A stretch of 64,000 nt of DNA from the NCBI RefSeq assembly GCF_016802725.1, contig NC_052668.1, forward strand, positions 10,604,501 to 10,668,500, in the 5' to 3' direction. Source of the DNA: Solenopsis invicta. Its lineage: Eukaryota; Arthropoda; Insecta; Hymenoptera; Formicidae. Position 1 is the first letter of the stretch; the number at the start of each line of letters is the position of its first letter. Below the pieces are notes generated by a model, which made no database searches, was not told the DNA's origin, and saw only the letters and a list, made by a program, of their open reading frames with translations. Positions 55,501 to 63,355 of the stretch are shown in pieces. The translations under genes and the position numbers were made by a program.

Positions 55501-58410
55501 AAACCATTAAAAGATTACTTAATTGCAGTCAAAAACTTCCCAGTGCCAGCAACAAGGAAGAATGTACGTCAATTTTTAGGTAAAGTAAATTTTCATCACA
55601 AATTCATACCACATATTGCAGTTACACTAGAACCACTACATAACCTGTTTAGAAAAGAAATACAATTCAACTGGTCAAAGGAATGCCAAGAATCTTTTGA
55701 CAAGATAAAGTCATGGCTGTGCTCTGAACCGGTCTTAAAAATATTTGATCCAGATGTTCCAATTGATATCTACACAGATGCATGCATCATAGGAGTGGGA
55801 GCGGTGTTGAAACAAAAAGATAAGAATGGAGTGAGTAAGCCAGTGGCTTACTTTTCAAAAAAAGTAACAGAAGCCCAAAAGAAAAAAAAGGCAATATACC
55901 TTGAATGTTTGGCAATCAAAGAAGCCGTAAAATACTGGCAACACTGGCTCATGGGAAAAGAGTTTACGGTATACTCGGATCATAAACCTCTGGAAAATAT
56001 GAATTTGAAGGCTAGGACGGATGAAGAATTAGGTGACTTGACATATTACCTATCACAATATAATTTTAAAATAAAATATAACCCAGGAAAAACAAACCAG
56101 GAGGCAGACTGTTTAAGCAGAAATCCGGTCCTAGAACCTTACGAAAATACAGATGAATTTCTGAAAATAGTAAATTTAATCAAACTCGAAGACATACAAA
56201 ATGATCAAAACACATATCTAGATCTACAAAAAAAAAAGAAAAACAAACTGACATGGAAAAACGGAGTTTACTACAGGAAGATTAAAAGAAAAGAAAAAAT
56301 TATGTTATCAGAAAAGCTAAGTAAGAAACTAATAGAAGATATACATAAAACCTACTGCCATTTAGGAAGGACTCAAATGATAAACAAAATAACACTATTT
56401 TACTCAGCGGAAAACCTTGTTAACAACATCAAGAAGATTTGCGACACTTGTGAAATCTGTATAAAAAACAAGTCAAGAAGAAGACCTAAATATGGATTGA
56501 TGTCACATCTAGGTCCGGCAAAATACCCTTTTGAAATTGTATCCATTGACACCGTTGGAGGTTTTGGAGGATCTCGTTCAACAAAAAAATATTTACACCT
56601 TTTAGTTGACCATTTCACGAGATATGCACATATTCTAACATCAAAAAATCAAAACTCAAATGACTTTATTAAGCTAATCGAGAATGTGACGCAAGGTTAT
56701 AAAATCGATATGGTATTAACAGATCAATACTCTGGAATAAATTCAAAAGAATTTAAAGAATTTCTGAAAAAAGAAAATATCACGATGGTGTTCACGGCTG
56801 TTGATACACCATTTTCAAACGGTCTCAATGAAAGGTTAAATCAAACATTGGTTAATAAAATACGATGCAAAATTAATGAAAGTGATAAAAAGACTGCATG
56901 GACAACTATTGCACAAAAATGTGTAGAATCCTATAACAAAACAGAACACACAATCACAAAGTTCGCTCCAAAATATTTATTGGAGGGCGAAAATGTTAAT
57001 ATTCTACCACAGGAACTAAAATCTACGTGTACAAATGAAGATTTAAAAAGAGATAGAAAATTAGCTTTAAAAAATACCTTAAAGTCACACGACTATAACA
57101 AGAAAAGATTCGATGTGCATCGGAAAGATTTAAAATTGAATGTCGGAGACCTAGTATATGTGGAAAATGGAAATCGACTAAATAGAAAGAAGCTAGATGA
57201 ATTAAGAATTGGACCATACAAAATAGTAAAGAAGATTTCCAATTCTATCTATGAAGCTGACACCGGACATAAGAAGAAGGAATCTAACCTTTTCCACATT
57301 ACAAAACTAATCCCAGTGGTGAATGATTCCTGAACAATTACCCATGATGCGATGCATAATTGTTCTTCTCCCAAGGGGGGAGATATAAAGAAAATCACGA
57401 CACAATTATACGGGTGTCGATACTTTTCTTAAAGGATTTGAATTTGCCACGTTACCGATAGAGAGTCACTAGACGGTGACATAGGAGGCACTGGAGAGCG
57501 TACCTGGAGAGAAGGAGAAAAAGCACGTGTTTTTAGAAAGTGTGGAAATTTATCTAAATAAATTCTTATAGAAAACATACCGAAAGTAAAAGCTGTAAAT
57601 GTTGTTTCTTTTGTTTTCACAGGTATGAATGAAGGAAATTAATGTAGGAAATAACTTTGTACATAGTGTAAATAGAACTTTTGTTTTCACAGGGAAACGC
57701 AATTAAGTTTTTGCTCTAACCTCCCAATCTCCCAATTGGATAGTAAAGACATATTACAAATTAATAACATGAAATCAGTTTCCTTAACACGTGGTAATTG
57801 TGAAGTTTCTGATAGTGACATATTATCTACGTTCGAAAAATATTTAGAAAATAAACACGATATTGATAATATATTTAATGATAAAGAATAAGAATTAATT
57901 TCAGATATCAATGTACCTGATGATTTTATTATTACGTCATCATTAGATAATCAGAAAGAAATTATACGATTAATTTTGAAAGAAGTTAACTTTTGTACTG
58001 AATGTGAAAATTGCTTAAAATCCAGTAAATTTCCAGTTTGTATGAGACAATTAATATGTTTAGTTAATAAGTTATTAAGAACGAGAGGTCACCAGCGAAA
58101 TATTTTGACAGTTATATTAAATTTTTTTGAAACGTGGACTTTAGATATAGATTGGCATGAGTGTATTCAACATCATAACAATATTACAAAAATTATAGTG
58201 CGTATAATTGCTTTAAAAACTATAGTATGGTGGTGTGATAAAAAAAATAGATTGTTAAATAATTTTAATATCGAAATTGTACAACGCGATGTCATTAATG
58301 ATATATTAGAAAGTAGGAGAATGCGTACAAAATGTAAAAATAGTATAAATAAAAGAAAAGACACATTTAAAAAGTGTAAAAATATAACGAAAAAGCAGCG
58401 TATTAATTAA
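42199..58410 (+). CDS. P-type THAP transposase, five exons, broken by insertions and one stop
   Basis: Exons by splice signals and phase: 42199-42322, 42473-43005, 45629-46445, 46670-46993, 47229-58410. Combined, without inserts, about 892 residues, close to THAP9-type proteins. The THAP zinc finger (residues about 1-85) shows KCCVPKC, a conserved W in SWLRAI, and CTLHF. A basic coiled-coil-like stretch follows. The RNase H-like domain has WDEVS (Asp about 299) and CDQGSSN (Asp about 388), then FDPPHLVKGIRNN. Exon 5 includes DPLENFFGQIRSH. Breaks: a MITE after codon 297, the Gypsy array at 47690-57758, and TAA at 57889. The enzyme would cut and paste the element in the nucleus. It is inactive as it stands. 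Confidence 0.85.
42323..42472 (+). other. Intron 1 of the P-type transposase
   Basis: Begins GTAAGTTT and ends TTTCTGTTACAG. It splits an Asn codon after its first base and separates the two halves of the THAP domain. AG just upstream of the start codon (42191-42192, CTTTTCAG) suggests a 5' UTR intron too. Confidence 0.7.
43018..44335 (+). mobile_element. Full-length mariner, TA duplication
   Basis: TIR CGAGGTGTGTTCAAAAAGTA at the left is inverted at the right, with TA at 43016-43017 and 44336-44337. 1318 bp, the usual mariner length. It lies in intron 2 of the P transposase and so would not have broken its reading frame. Confidence 0.95.
43224..44281 (+). pseudogene. mariner D34D transposase with one frame break
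   Basis: ATG at 43224. The N-terminal HTH part reads NVYRWYKMFSEGREDVNDEE and ITVREVAKDLNISARA. A frame change near 43520 leads to SIFINDLGMRRVAAKFVPKL. All three catalytic aspartates are in place: TGDESWVYDYD, WLLHHDNAPAH and YSPDLAPCDFFLF, with D34D spacing. The C-terminus is complete to the stop at 44281. A few bases lost at 43520 are the only visible damage, so this is a young copy. Confidence 0.9.
44380..44903. mobile_element. hAT-like MITE, CAGGGTTGAGCAAGTTA ends
   Basis: Left CAGGGTTGAGCAAGTTA; right, read inverted, CAGAGTTGAGTAGTTA. Both continue as AT-rich text with GTTAA motifs, as in the hAT-like element at 10754. Flanking octamers TATAAGTC and CATAAATT agree at five of eight bases, a possible worn duplication. 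In intron 2 of the P transposase. Confidence 0.6.
44904..45628. other. Rest of P transposase intron 2, no gene
   Basis: AT-rich. TCCAAAATTGGTAAAAAGAC and CCAATTTTGGAATTC near 44980-45012 form a small hairpin. The intron ends at 45628 with ATATTTTCCAG. Confidence 0.5.
45863..46086. mobile_element. 224-bp MITE inside exon 3 of the P transposase
   Basis: Arms of about 60 bp: left CCTTGTTTACACCGAGCACT, right, read inverted, CCTAGTTTACACTGAGCACT. TATG flanks both sides (45859-45862, 46087-46090). Removing it with one TATG joins Val-Leu-Met to Trp-Asp-Glu in frame, right at the first catalytic Asp of the transposase. Confidence 0.8.
46446..46669 (+). other. Intron 3 of the P transposase with (CA)n
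   Basis: Starts GTAAGAAA, ends TTTTGTAACTAG. A CA/CACG microsatellite fills about 46484-46555. Splicing joins an Arg codon in frame. Confidence 0.7.
46994..47228 (+). other. Intron 4 of the P transposase
   Basis: Starts GTAAGTGTTT, ends TATATGTTGCAG. The junction codon is valine, and the reading frame continues on both sides. Confidence 0.7.
47690..48268 (+). repeat. Gypsy LTR 1 (with MITE insert)
   Basis: 579 bp; minus the 202-bp MITE and its TA duplication it is 375 bp, the same as LTRs 2 and 3. Within the parts compared I see one difference from the others (ATACC context near 47884). TATAAAG stands at its very start. Confidence 0.95.
47968..48169. mobile_element. Palindromic MITE inside LTR 1
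   Basis: CAGGGTGTTGCGTTCACATA at the left and its inverse at the right, with arms of about 95 bp and almost perfect pairing. TA on both sides; the uninterrupted site TTTGTACATAG is seen in LTRs 2 and 3. Absent from those LTRs, so it inserted after or independently of the duplication. Confidence 0.95.
48299..49418 (+). CDS. gag: Gypsy gag, copy 1
   Basis: The main frame runs from codon TTG 48375 (or the open stretch from 48369) to TAG 49418, about 347 residues. It includes a capsid-like part (KIEILKFFLEKSSADWY, WKKNFCETFGNKGW) and a zinc-knuckle-like CQICEDAKKGKRFHPESSC. It has no ATG at its start. An ATG at 48299 opens a 37-codon frame (MDKLRFDFMMRGSSDGK) that ends at 48412 and overlaps the main frame in the +1 register. 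Either a +1 shift joins them or the source copy had lost a base. Gag packages the element's RNA. Confidence 0.8.
49373..52588 (+). CDS. pol: Gypsy pol, copy 1: protease, RT, RNase H, integrase
   Basis: Open frame with no start of its own; it is entered by the -1 shift. Counting from 49451, the aspartic protease has YDSGSNVSIIN (Asp about 12). RT follows with SRLCIDFRELNKI, FTTLDINSAFWSI, LPFGLKTAPAIFQR and the catalytic FIDD (about 379-382). RNase H has IYTDACIIGVGAVLKQ. The integrase zinc finger (about 717-758) has H and H, then CDTCEIC; the core is Asp 785, Asp 843 and Glu 879 (DX35E). A GPY-like end reads RIGPYKIVKKI. 1045 residues, no stops, apparently intact. Confidence 0.95.
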   Translation, partial: LRIGNRIKQGKPKKLEISPLIKVKLLLNDILEVSGIYDSGSNVSIINAKLLKIKQKDMSNVQIVNLKTINGVNKTKGTVTLKIKIYNMERIMNVFVVDNENFNYDFLIGLDCIKNFKLIQNENLEIIQNKNQDENKNVNIPEFSGDMEKKISIQNTIETNTKISNIPNDKQKEENLLHSEILKQEKGEVNFNEHINADEFQALINHLDLYQQSEIDKLISKYKSVFAKDKYDVGRVRDYEAHIDLIVEKYCCKRPYRCTIEDRKEIENQVTKLLEEGLIEDSYSPFTAPVTLAYKKEDNRKSRLCIDFRELNKIVVPQSQPFPRGEDLMVKTVNCEYFTTLDINSAFWSIPLKIQDRHKTAFVTQEGHFQWTCLPFGLKTAPAIFQRILSNIIRKYKLASFVVNFIDDIIIFSKTFAEHMVHLSRLLEAILKEDFRLKFSKCTFANNQAKYLGHIIENNSVKPLKDYLIAVKNFPVPATRKNVRQFLGKVNFHHKFIPHIAVTLEPLHNLFRKEIQFNWSKECQESFDKIKSWLCSEPVLKIFDPDVPIDIYTDACIIGVGAVLKQKDKNGVSKPVAYFSKKVTEAQKKKKAIYLECLAIKEAVKYWQHWLMGKEFTVYSDHKPLENMNLKARTDEELGDLTYYLSQYNFKIKYNPGKTNQEADCLSRNPVLEPYENTDEFLKIVNLIKLEDIQNDQNTYLDLQKKKKNKLTWKNGVYYRKIKRKEKIMLSEKLSKKLIEDIHKTYCHLGRTQMINKITLFYSAENLVNNIKKICDTCEICIKNKSRRRPKYGLMSHLGPAKYPFEIVSIDTVGGFGGSRSTKKYLHLLVDHFTRYAHILTSKNQNSNDFIKLIENVTQGYKIDMVLTDQYSGINSKEFKEFLKKENITMVFTAVDTPFSNGLNERLNQTLVNKIRCKINESDKKTAWTTIAQKCVESYNKTEHTITKFAPKYLLEGENVNILPQELKSTCTNEDLKRDRKLALKNTLKSHDYNKKRFDVHRKDLKLNVGDLVYVENGNRLNRKKLDELRIGPYKIVKKISNSIYEADTGHKKKESNLFHITKLIPVVNDS
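49409..49415 (+). promoter_or_regulatory. -1 ribosomal frameshift site A AAA AAC, copy 1
   Basis: The last gag codons are CCA AAA AAC TAG, giving the canonical slippery heptamer A_AAA_AAC in the correct register, directly before the gag stop. The pol frame is -1 relative to gag and is open from 49373, so a shift here would make Gag-Pol. Confidence 0.8.
52639..53013 (+). repeat. Gypsy LTR 2 (shared, central)
   Basis: 375 bp. It serves both as the 3' LTR of copy 1 and the 5' LTR of copy 2. Preceded by the polypurine tract CCCAAGGGGGGAGA. Confidence 0.95.
53044..54163 (+). CDS. gag: Gypsy gag, copy 2
   Basis: Same length, sequence and layout as copy 1, including the short ATG frame (53044) in a different register and the missing ATG of the main frame (53120). 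That both copies share this oddity means it was already in the source. Ends at TAG 54161-54163. Confidence 0.8.
54118..57333 (+). CDS. pol: Gypsy pol, copy 2
   Basis: The translation is identical over the 1045 residues counted from 54196 to copy 1, with protease, RT (FIDD), RNase H and DX35E integrase intact. Identity at this level means the duplication is very recent or an assembly collapse or expansion. Confidence 0.95.
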   Translation, partial: LRIGNRIKQGKPKKLEISPLIKVKLLLNDILEVSGIYDSGSNVSIINAKLLKIKQKDMSNVQIVNLKTINGVNKTKGTVTLKIKIYNMERIMNVFVVDNENFNYDFLIGLDCIKNFKLIQNENLEIIQNKNQDENKNVNIPEFSGDMEKKISIQNTIETNTKISNIPNDKQKEENLLHSEILKQEKGEVNFNEHINADEFQALINHLDLYQQSEIDKLISKYKSVFAKDKYDVGRVRDYEAHIDLIVEKYCCKRPYRCTIEDRKEIENQVTKLLEEGLIEDSYSPFTAPVTLAYKKEDNRKSRLCIDFRELNKIVVPQSQPFPRGEDLMVKTVNCEYFTTLDINSAFWSIPLKIQDRHKTAFVTQEGHFQWTCLPFGLKTAPAIFQRILSNIIRKYKLASFVVNFIDDIIIFSKTFAEHMVHLSRLLEAILKEDFRLKFSKCTFANNQAKYLGHIIENNSVKPLKDYLIAVKNFPVPATRKNVRQFLGKVNFHHKFIPHIAVTLEPLHNLFRKEIQFNWSKECQESFDKIKSWLCSEPVLKIFDPDVPIDIYTDACIIGVGAVLKQKDKNGVSKPVAYFSKKVTEAQKKKKAIYLECLAIKEAVKYWQHWLMGKEFTVYSDHKPLENMNLKARTDEELGDLTYYLSQYNFKIKYNPGKTNQEADCLSRNPVLEPYENTDEFLKIVNLIKLEDIQNDQNTYLDLQKKKKNKLTWKNGVYYRKIKRKEKIMLSEKLSKKLIEDIHKTYCHLGRTQMINKITLFYSAENLVNNIKKICDTCEICIKNKSRRRPKYGLMSHLGPAKYPFEIVSIDTVGGFGGSRSTKKYLHLLVDHFTRYAHILTSKNQNSNDFIKLIENVTQGYKIDMVLTDQYSGINSKEFKEFLKKENITMVFTAVDTPFSNGLNERLNQTLVNKIRCKINESDKKTAWTTIAQKCVESYNKTEHTITKFAPKYLLEGENVNILPQELKSTCTNEDLKRDRKLALKNTLKSHDYNKKRFDVHRKDLKLNVGDLVYVENGNRLNRKKLDELRIGPYKIVKKISNSIYEADTGHKKKESNLFHITKLIPVVNDS
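54154..54160 (+). promoter_or_regulatory. -1 ribosomal frameshift site A AAA AAC, copy 2
   Basis: Same heptamer and register as in copy 1, just before the gag TAG. Confidence 0.8.
57384..57758 (+). repeat. Gypsy LTR 3
   Basis: 375 bp, the same as LTR 2 as far as I compared. It ends ATTACA and is followed by the AATT duplication and the resumed P transposase exon. Confidence 0.95.
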
Positions 58411-58831
58411 TAATTATTTTTGTGAAGCATTATTTTAAGTGGTTATAACTAGTTTAGTTTAATAAATACTTCATAAAGTGTTTTATATTTTTATGTATAC
58501 ATGTATCTATATATTTTGTATTTTATTGTATGCGTTTTATATATATTATTCATAGTTTTAGTTTAATTTATAATTTTAGTTTTAGTTTTTATTTTTTTTG
58601 TATTTTAATTATAATGTACAAATGTAAGTGTGAATGTGTGTGTGTATAAGTGATGGGTGGAGCACATATGTGCATTGCATCACTTTTTTAACCACACCGG
58701 ATATTTAATATTTCTTAATATCTTAATATCCGACAGTCCGCAGTCTGTCTAAAGTGGGACGGAAAAATATAATGCATTGCATTTATGAAAAAGATAATTT
58801 TAAAAAAGTTGATCTATTTTATATAAAAAGT

Positions 58832-58926
58832 GAGTTCCGTAAAGCGCATGATGCATTATTTCATCCTTGTTTAATATTCAGACCAACAAGGATGAAATAA
58901 TACATCATGCACTTTGTGGAATTCGG
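58832..58926. repeat. Hairpin in the 3' part of the P element
   Basis: GCATGATGCATTATTTCATC and CCTTGT are mirrored by ACAAGG and ATGAAATAATACATCATGC. It lies between the transposase stop and the right TIR. It could be a subterminal repeat or a small MITE. A CG-repeat (58936-58949) follows. Confidence 0.7.
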
Positions 58927-59066
58927 TCAAAGTACGCGCGCGCGCGCTACAGTTCAAAGTACCGCCAATTCCCCCACCCTTTATTTTGGTTCATATTTCT
59001 GGGTGCATGTCACAGGCGGCGCTGAAAGTGTCCCCCTCTTTTCCAAGAGGGAGTTTGGACCCCCTG

Positions 59067-59090
59067 GTTTTTAGGCACAAAATTCGACAT
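59067..59090 (-). pseudogene. Start of the split mariner transposase
   Basis: Minus strand ATG at 59090 opens MSNFVPKN; its last bases are the 8-bp duplication shared with 41792-41799. The protein continues there as YDLRSAL. The 170 bp to 59263 are its 5' UTR and TIR. Confidence 0.85.
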
Positions 59091-59263
59091 ATTCAACGCT
59101 ATGAAAAAATATGTTGTTGTATGAAACTTGCATTGTTGTGAGTTAAAAGACTTTGACAAATGTAAACACAAGTAAAAGGCGCCAATGACGCGGTTTGACA
59201 GTTACTACATTGACAACTAGAGCCATATATGAGCAAATTTTGGTTTCATATTTACACACCTGG

Positions 59264-60417
59264 TATGGCTGTGTAACATGCACTAAGAAAAAAGTCTAGT
59301 TATAATTATCCAGCCTGGATGAATATTACTAAATGGTAAGGTGACATAGTATTAATGAAACGTTTAGTGTATGTAACAAAAACAAAATGGTCACTGTTAT
59401 TCAACATTTGGTTTAATTTACCCAAGATTGTCGAAATCGATAATAAAGCTCGATAAATTATTATCAAATCATATAATAAATATAAACAAATAAATTTACA
59501 AATATGACTAAATTGCTCAGTAATACTTACCACATCAATTTGTCATATCATATGTAAATACTAAATAATTTGGTTTTGCTGATTTATGATTTAATAAATA
59601 TTAACATCTAGTATGATCATAATTACTACAAAATTTGATAATTGTTATCTAATTATATAATAATTATGCCATACCAATAATCTAACCTTCATCGAAATTG
59701 ATATCGATTCTCCTGTGTGCTATTTACATCATATTCAATTGAATACTTACTCATTTCAATTATTATCTCTTTAATATATGATTTTTCTTGTTTGATCAGA
59801 AATTCTGATAACTTTATTTCTTGCTTTTCTCTGTTTGATGCATTAGGTTAATATATTGTACAAAAAACGATCGCTTAATGTATCGACTCGCCCCAACAAG
59901 GGCGAGAAATAAAGCCATCAGAATTTGCAATCAAACTAACAAGGAAAGGGATGGAAGTGTTTCCCTCCAATTTTGAAGAACCTTTAAATGTTATAATACA
60001 GATCAAAATAAGGGACATGTTCTTTATACGTGCCAATATTCACTTTTAGGGGATAAAACAACCCTTCAAAGAAAATCGGTTTTCTTCTTTCAAAGCGTAT
60101 ATTGTCAAGAAACTATAGGTGATAGAAAAAAATAGTCTAATTGAAAGTTGAATGGCTTGAGAAGTACTTTATAACAGTAATAAAAATTTTTTTTACATTT
60201 CCCATCACTACTTACCTTTTTTTTAAACAGTTTTATTCCTTTTTATAAATAAAATAAAGCTTATTTTATTACAAATTTAACGATGTATGATAAAGTTATA
60301 TTCCGACATTTCCATTTTCCAAAAATAATTAAAAAAGTCTCTACATGTATGGTATGACCATCCGTCCATGCACTACGGAAGTGTCTCTCTCCGATTTTGA
60401 CGAGCCTTTAATATGTT
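59264..60417. repeat. AT-rich region with a 45-bp direct repeat
   Basis: GGAAGTGTTTCCCTCCAATT at 59952 and GGAAGTGTCTCTCTCCGATT at 60379 begin two similar 45-bp tracts, both running on into TTTTGA(A/C)GA(A/G)CCTTTAA. They may be ends of an unknown repeat or a decayed duplication. Otherwise no gene is seen. Confidence 0.45.
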
Positions 60418-60602
60418 CCCAAATAGCACAAAATATTTATAAAACATTTACTAAATATTTATAATATTTATTTTAATATTTTATAAACATTTATCATAAA
60501 CATTTAATAAATATTTTTATGGCCGTAGATTGGACTGATCATAAATATTTATTATAAACGTTTCAAAAATATTTATGATAAATATTATGGTAAATGTTTT
60601 GA

Positions 60603-63355
60603 GCAACAACTTTGCAATATACTTCTCTGGACCCGATGACGCAAGTCGCAACGGGGTGGCCTTTATGGTGCACGGCACACTGGCTAGGGCGGTCCTCGGC
60701 TATGAAACTGTCAGTGACCGTATAATATCAATACACTTCAAGGCGAAACCGTGCACACTAAATATTATCCAAGTCTATGCACCCACCTCTGAGGCAGATG
60801 AGGAAGACATGGATAACTTCTACAGCTCTCTACAGAGGATCATTGAGAAAATACCCAATAGAGAAGTCACCATAATCATGGGAGACTGGAACGCTAAGGT
60901 GGGACGCACTGACGGCGATAATCACATCCGCGATGTGCTGGGGAGATACGGCATAGGAATACGGAACGACAGAGGTTCCAGGCTCATCCAGTTCTGTATT
61001 GATAGCAACCTCGCGATTGGAAATACAATGTTCAAACAGCACATAAGGAAACAATACACGTGGACGTCGCCGGATAATCGCACCAAGAACCAAATTGATT
61101 ACATTTTGATCAAAAATCGCTGGAAATCGGCCGTTCTCTCAGCGAAGACACTACCTGGAGCGGACTGCGGTACGGATCATAGGCTGCTGAGTTTAGGACA
61201 AGGATGAGGAGCTGCAGAAAAACAACAACCAAAAGCAAGTTACCACCAATTACCGACAAACAAGCCTTCCAAAATGGGCTAGAAAAGGAAATAGAGCGAG
61301 ACGACATAAAAGAGTCGGACAACCCTGATGACCTGTGGGAACGGCTCAAAACAGCAATCAAAACAACAGTAACTGGCACGCAAAAACCAAAAGAGAGCCC
61401 AAGGAAACGCGAGTGGATATCTGACAGCACCTACAGGCTGATAGAAAAAAGAAGGAAATTGCTAGCCGCCGGCCTAAATAGTACCGAAGCAGTGGATAAA
61501 TATAAAAAGATATCATCTGACATTCAAAAAAACTGTAGGAAGGACAAAAACAACCTATTGAATGGGATTTGCGCAGACATCCAACTCCATGCAGACCGTC
61601 TTCAACCTGGGGATGTATTCCACAAAATCAAACTAATCACACGAAAATTCAAACCACGCACGTGGACTATCTATGATGAAAACGGTACATCAATCACGGA
61701 TATCGGAGACATAATGGAGGTATGGAGAAGGTACTGTGAGAGGCTGTATAGAGAGGAAGAGGACGCAGTGACTGATCGCCTAGAGAAATATGAACAGGAA
61801 CCACATATTCTGCTGGAAGAGACGGAAAGAGCCATACGAAAGCTTGCTAACAATAAGGCCACGGGAGTAGATCAGATAACAGCGGAGATCTTCAAAGCAA
61901 TGGGACCAGTGGGAACGAGAGCTATACACTGCATTCTTCAAAAAGTATGGACTACCGCGACCTGGCCCAAAGACTGGACCACCTCTATAGTGATCCCTAT
62001 ACACAAAAAGGGTCCAGCCAACAAATGTGAGAACTACCGATTAATAGCACTGATATCACATGCAAGCAAAATTCTTTTGCAGATCATACACAGCCGATTA
62101 CAGCCATACACTAACCGACAGATAGCCCCGGAACAATCTGGTTTTGTCAGTGGCCGAGATACACGAGAACAGATACTGAATCTACGACAGCTGATAGAAA
62201 AGGCAAGAGAGTACTACATCCCTATGTTCGTCTGTTTTGTAGATTACGAGAAGGCTTTTGATAATGTCAGATGGTGCCTACTGTGGCCCATCCTCAAAGA
62301 AATGGGCGTCCCGACACATCTCATACACTTAATCAAAAATCTATACAAAGACAGCACAGCTGTCGTAAGAATTGAGAACATCACCGCGGGAGAGAGTGCA
62401 ATTAGGAAGGGAGTGAGACAGGGCTGCATATTATCGCCACTACTGTACAATATCTACAGCGAACATGTGATGAGGCGGGTGCTGGAGGATTGGGACGGCG
62501 GTGTGACCATAGGCGGCGATAAGTTTTCGAACCTTAGATATGCAGATGATACGCTGCTGATTGCCAAAAGCGAAGGAGAACTGATAACACTCATGAAAAA
62601 ACTGGAAAACATCAGCCAGATATATGGGGTTCGCATAAACAGTTCGAAAACAAAGATCATGATAATTGACCGCGAACACAACAACTCTCCAGAAACGGTG
62701 CGTATCGGCAATTTTGAGGTGGTCGATAAATTTGTGTATTTGGGAGCATTAATAAACAACCAGGGTGACTGCGAAGCGGAGATCCGTAGGCGCATCCAAA
62801 TGGGTAGAACAGCAATGGCCCAACTGACTAAAGTATGGAAAAATCCTAGCATCACAAGACACACCAAAGTCAATCTAGTCAGGACCCTAGTATTCTCGGT
62901 ATTTCTGTATGCTTCCGAAACATGGACACTGCGAGCGGCTGATAGAGGACGCGTGGAGGCCTTCGAGATGTGGTGCTGGCGGAGGATGCTGCGAATTCCT
63001 TGGACAGCGAGAAGAACAAATGCGTCCATTTTGGCAGAGATAAATCCACCACAAAGACTGTCGAGTGTGGTGTACAGCCGAATCCTCAAGTTTTTTGGGC
63101 ATGTAAATCGCAGTAACAACATCGAACGTCTGATAGTTCAGGGAAAGCTAGAAGGAAAGAGGCGAAGGGGCCGCTCAACAACACGCTGGACTGATACAGT
63201 TACGCAACTGCTTGATACCACCATGGAAAAAGCGGTGAGAGCCACCACTAGCAGAGACGGGTGGCGCACCACCATCAAGAGAGTCATTAGAACCATGGAA
63301 GCACAAGCATAGTCACCACGCATCTGCCAAGATGTAAAGGACTTAGATGATGATG
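60603..63355 (+). mobile_element. 5'-truncated non-LTR retrotransposon, RTE-like
   Basis: Flanked by the exact 11-bp duplication AAATGTTTTGA (60592-60602, 63356-63366). It ends in GATGATGATGA, a short-repeat tail in place of poly(A), typical of RTE-related LINEs. The 5' end starts inside the endonuclease domain, as expected from incomplete reverse transcription. Confidence 0.85.
60615..63312 (+). pseudogene. LINE endonuclease-reverse transcriptase
   Basis: The endonuclease part to about 61200 reads IIQVYAPTSEADEED, IIMGDWNAKVG and CGTDHRLL, that is, the middle and end of an apurinic-type nuclease; the N-terminal third is missing. A frame change near 61190 leads to a long ORF (61204-63312). 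RT blocks are NKATGVDQITAEIFK, SIVIPIHKKG, EQSGFVSGRDTREQI, CFVDYEKAFDNV, GVRQGCILSPLLYNIY and YADD (about residues 446-449). The C-terminus has WCWRRMLRIPWTARR and a basic RRRGRSTTRW. No RNase H. It resembles RTE/Proto2-type elements; the exact clade is uncertain. Confidence 0.85.

Larger units (their letters stand above)
47690..57758 (+). mobile_element. Ty3/Gypsy tandem array: LTR-int-LTR-int-LTR
   Basis: Three LTRs and two internal regions repeat with a period of 4745 bp. The array is flanked by AATT (47686-47689, 57759-57762) inside exon 5 of the P transposase. Taking out the array and one AATT joins the transposase codons in frame (LTLLI to NNMKS). The polypurine tract AAGGGGGGAGA lies before LTR 2 and LTR 3. 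LTRs begin TATAAAG and end ATTACA, so the usual TG...CA ends are absent. There is no env-like ORF. Confidence 0.95.
41800..59066 (+). mobile_element. P-superfamily DNA transposon, nearly complete, with nested insertions
   Basis: TIRs CAGGGGGTCCAAACTCC at 41800-41816 and inverted at 59050-59066, flanked by exact GTTTTTAG (41792-41799, 59067-59074). An 8-bp duplication, a 5'-CA end and a THAP-type transposase are the marks of the P superfamily. The 17.3 kb falls to about 5.7 kb when the nested elements are removed: mariner 43018, hAT-like MITE 44380, MITE 45863 and Gypsy array 47690-57758. Confidence 0.9.
41090..59263 (-). mobile_element. Minus-strand mariner split by the P-type element
   Basis: Mariner coding text lies on the minus strand on both sides of the P element and joins through its 8-bp duplication. 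The outer ends share TGTAAATATGAAAC in inverted orientation (41104-41117 and about 59244-59257); the right end has TA just outside. Without the P element the remnant is about 0.9 kb, shorter than a full 1.3-kb mariner. Confidence 0.65.
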
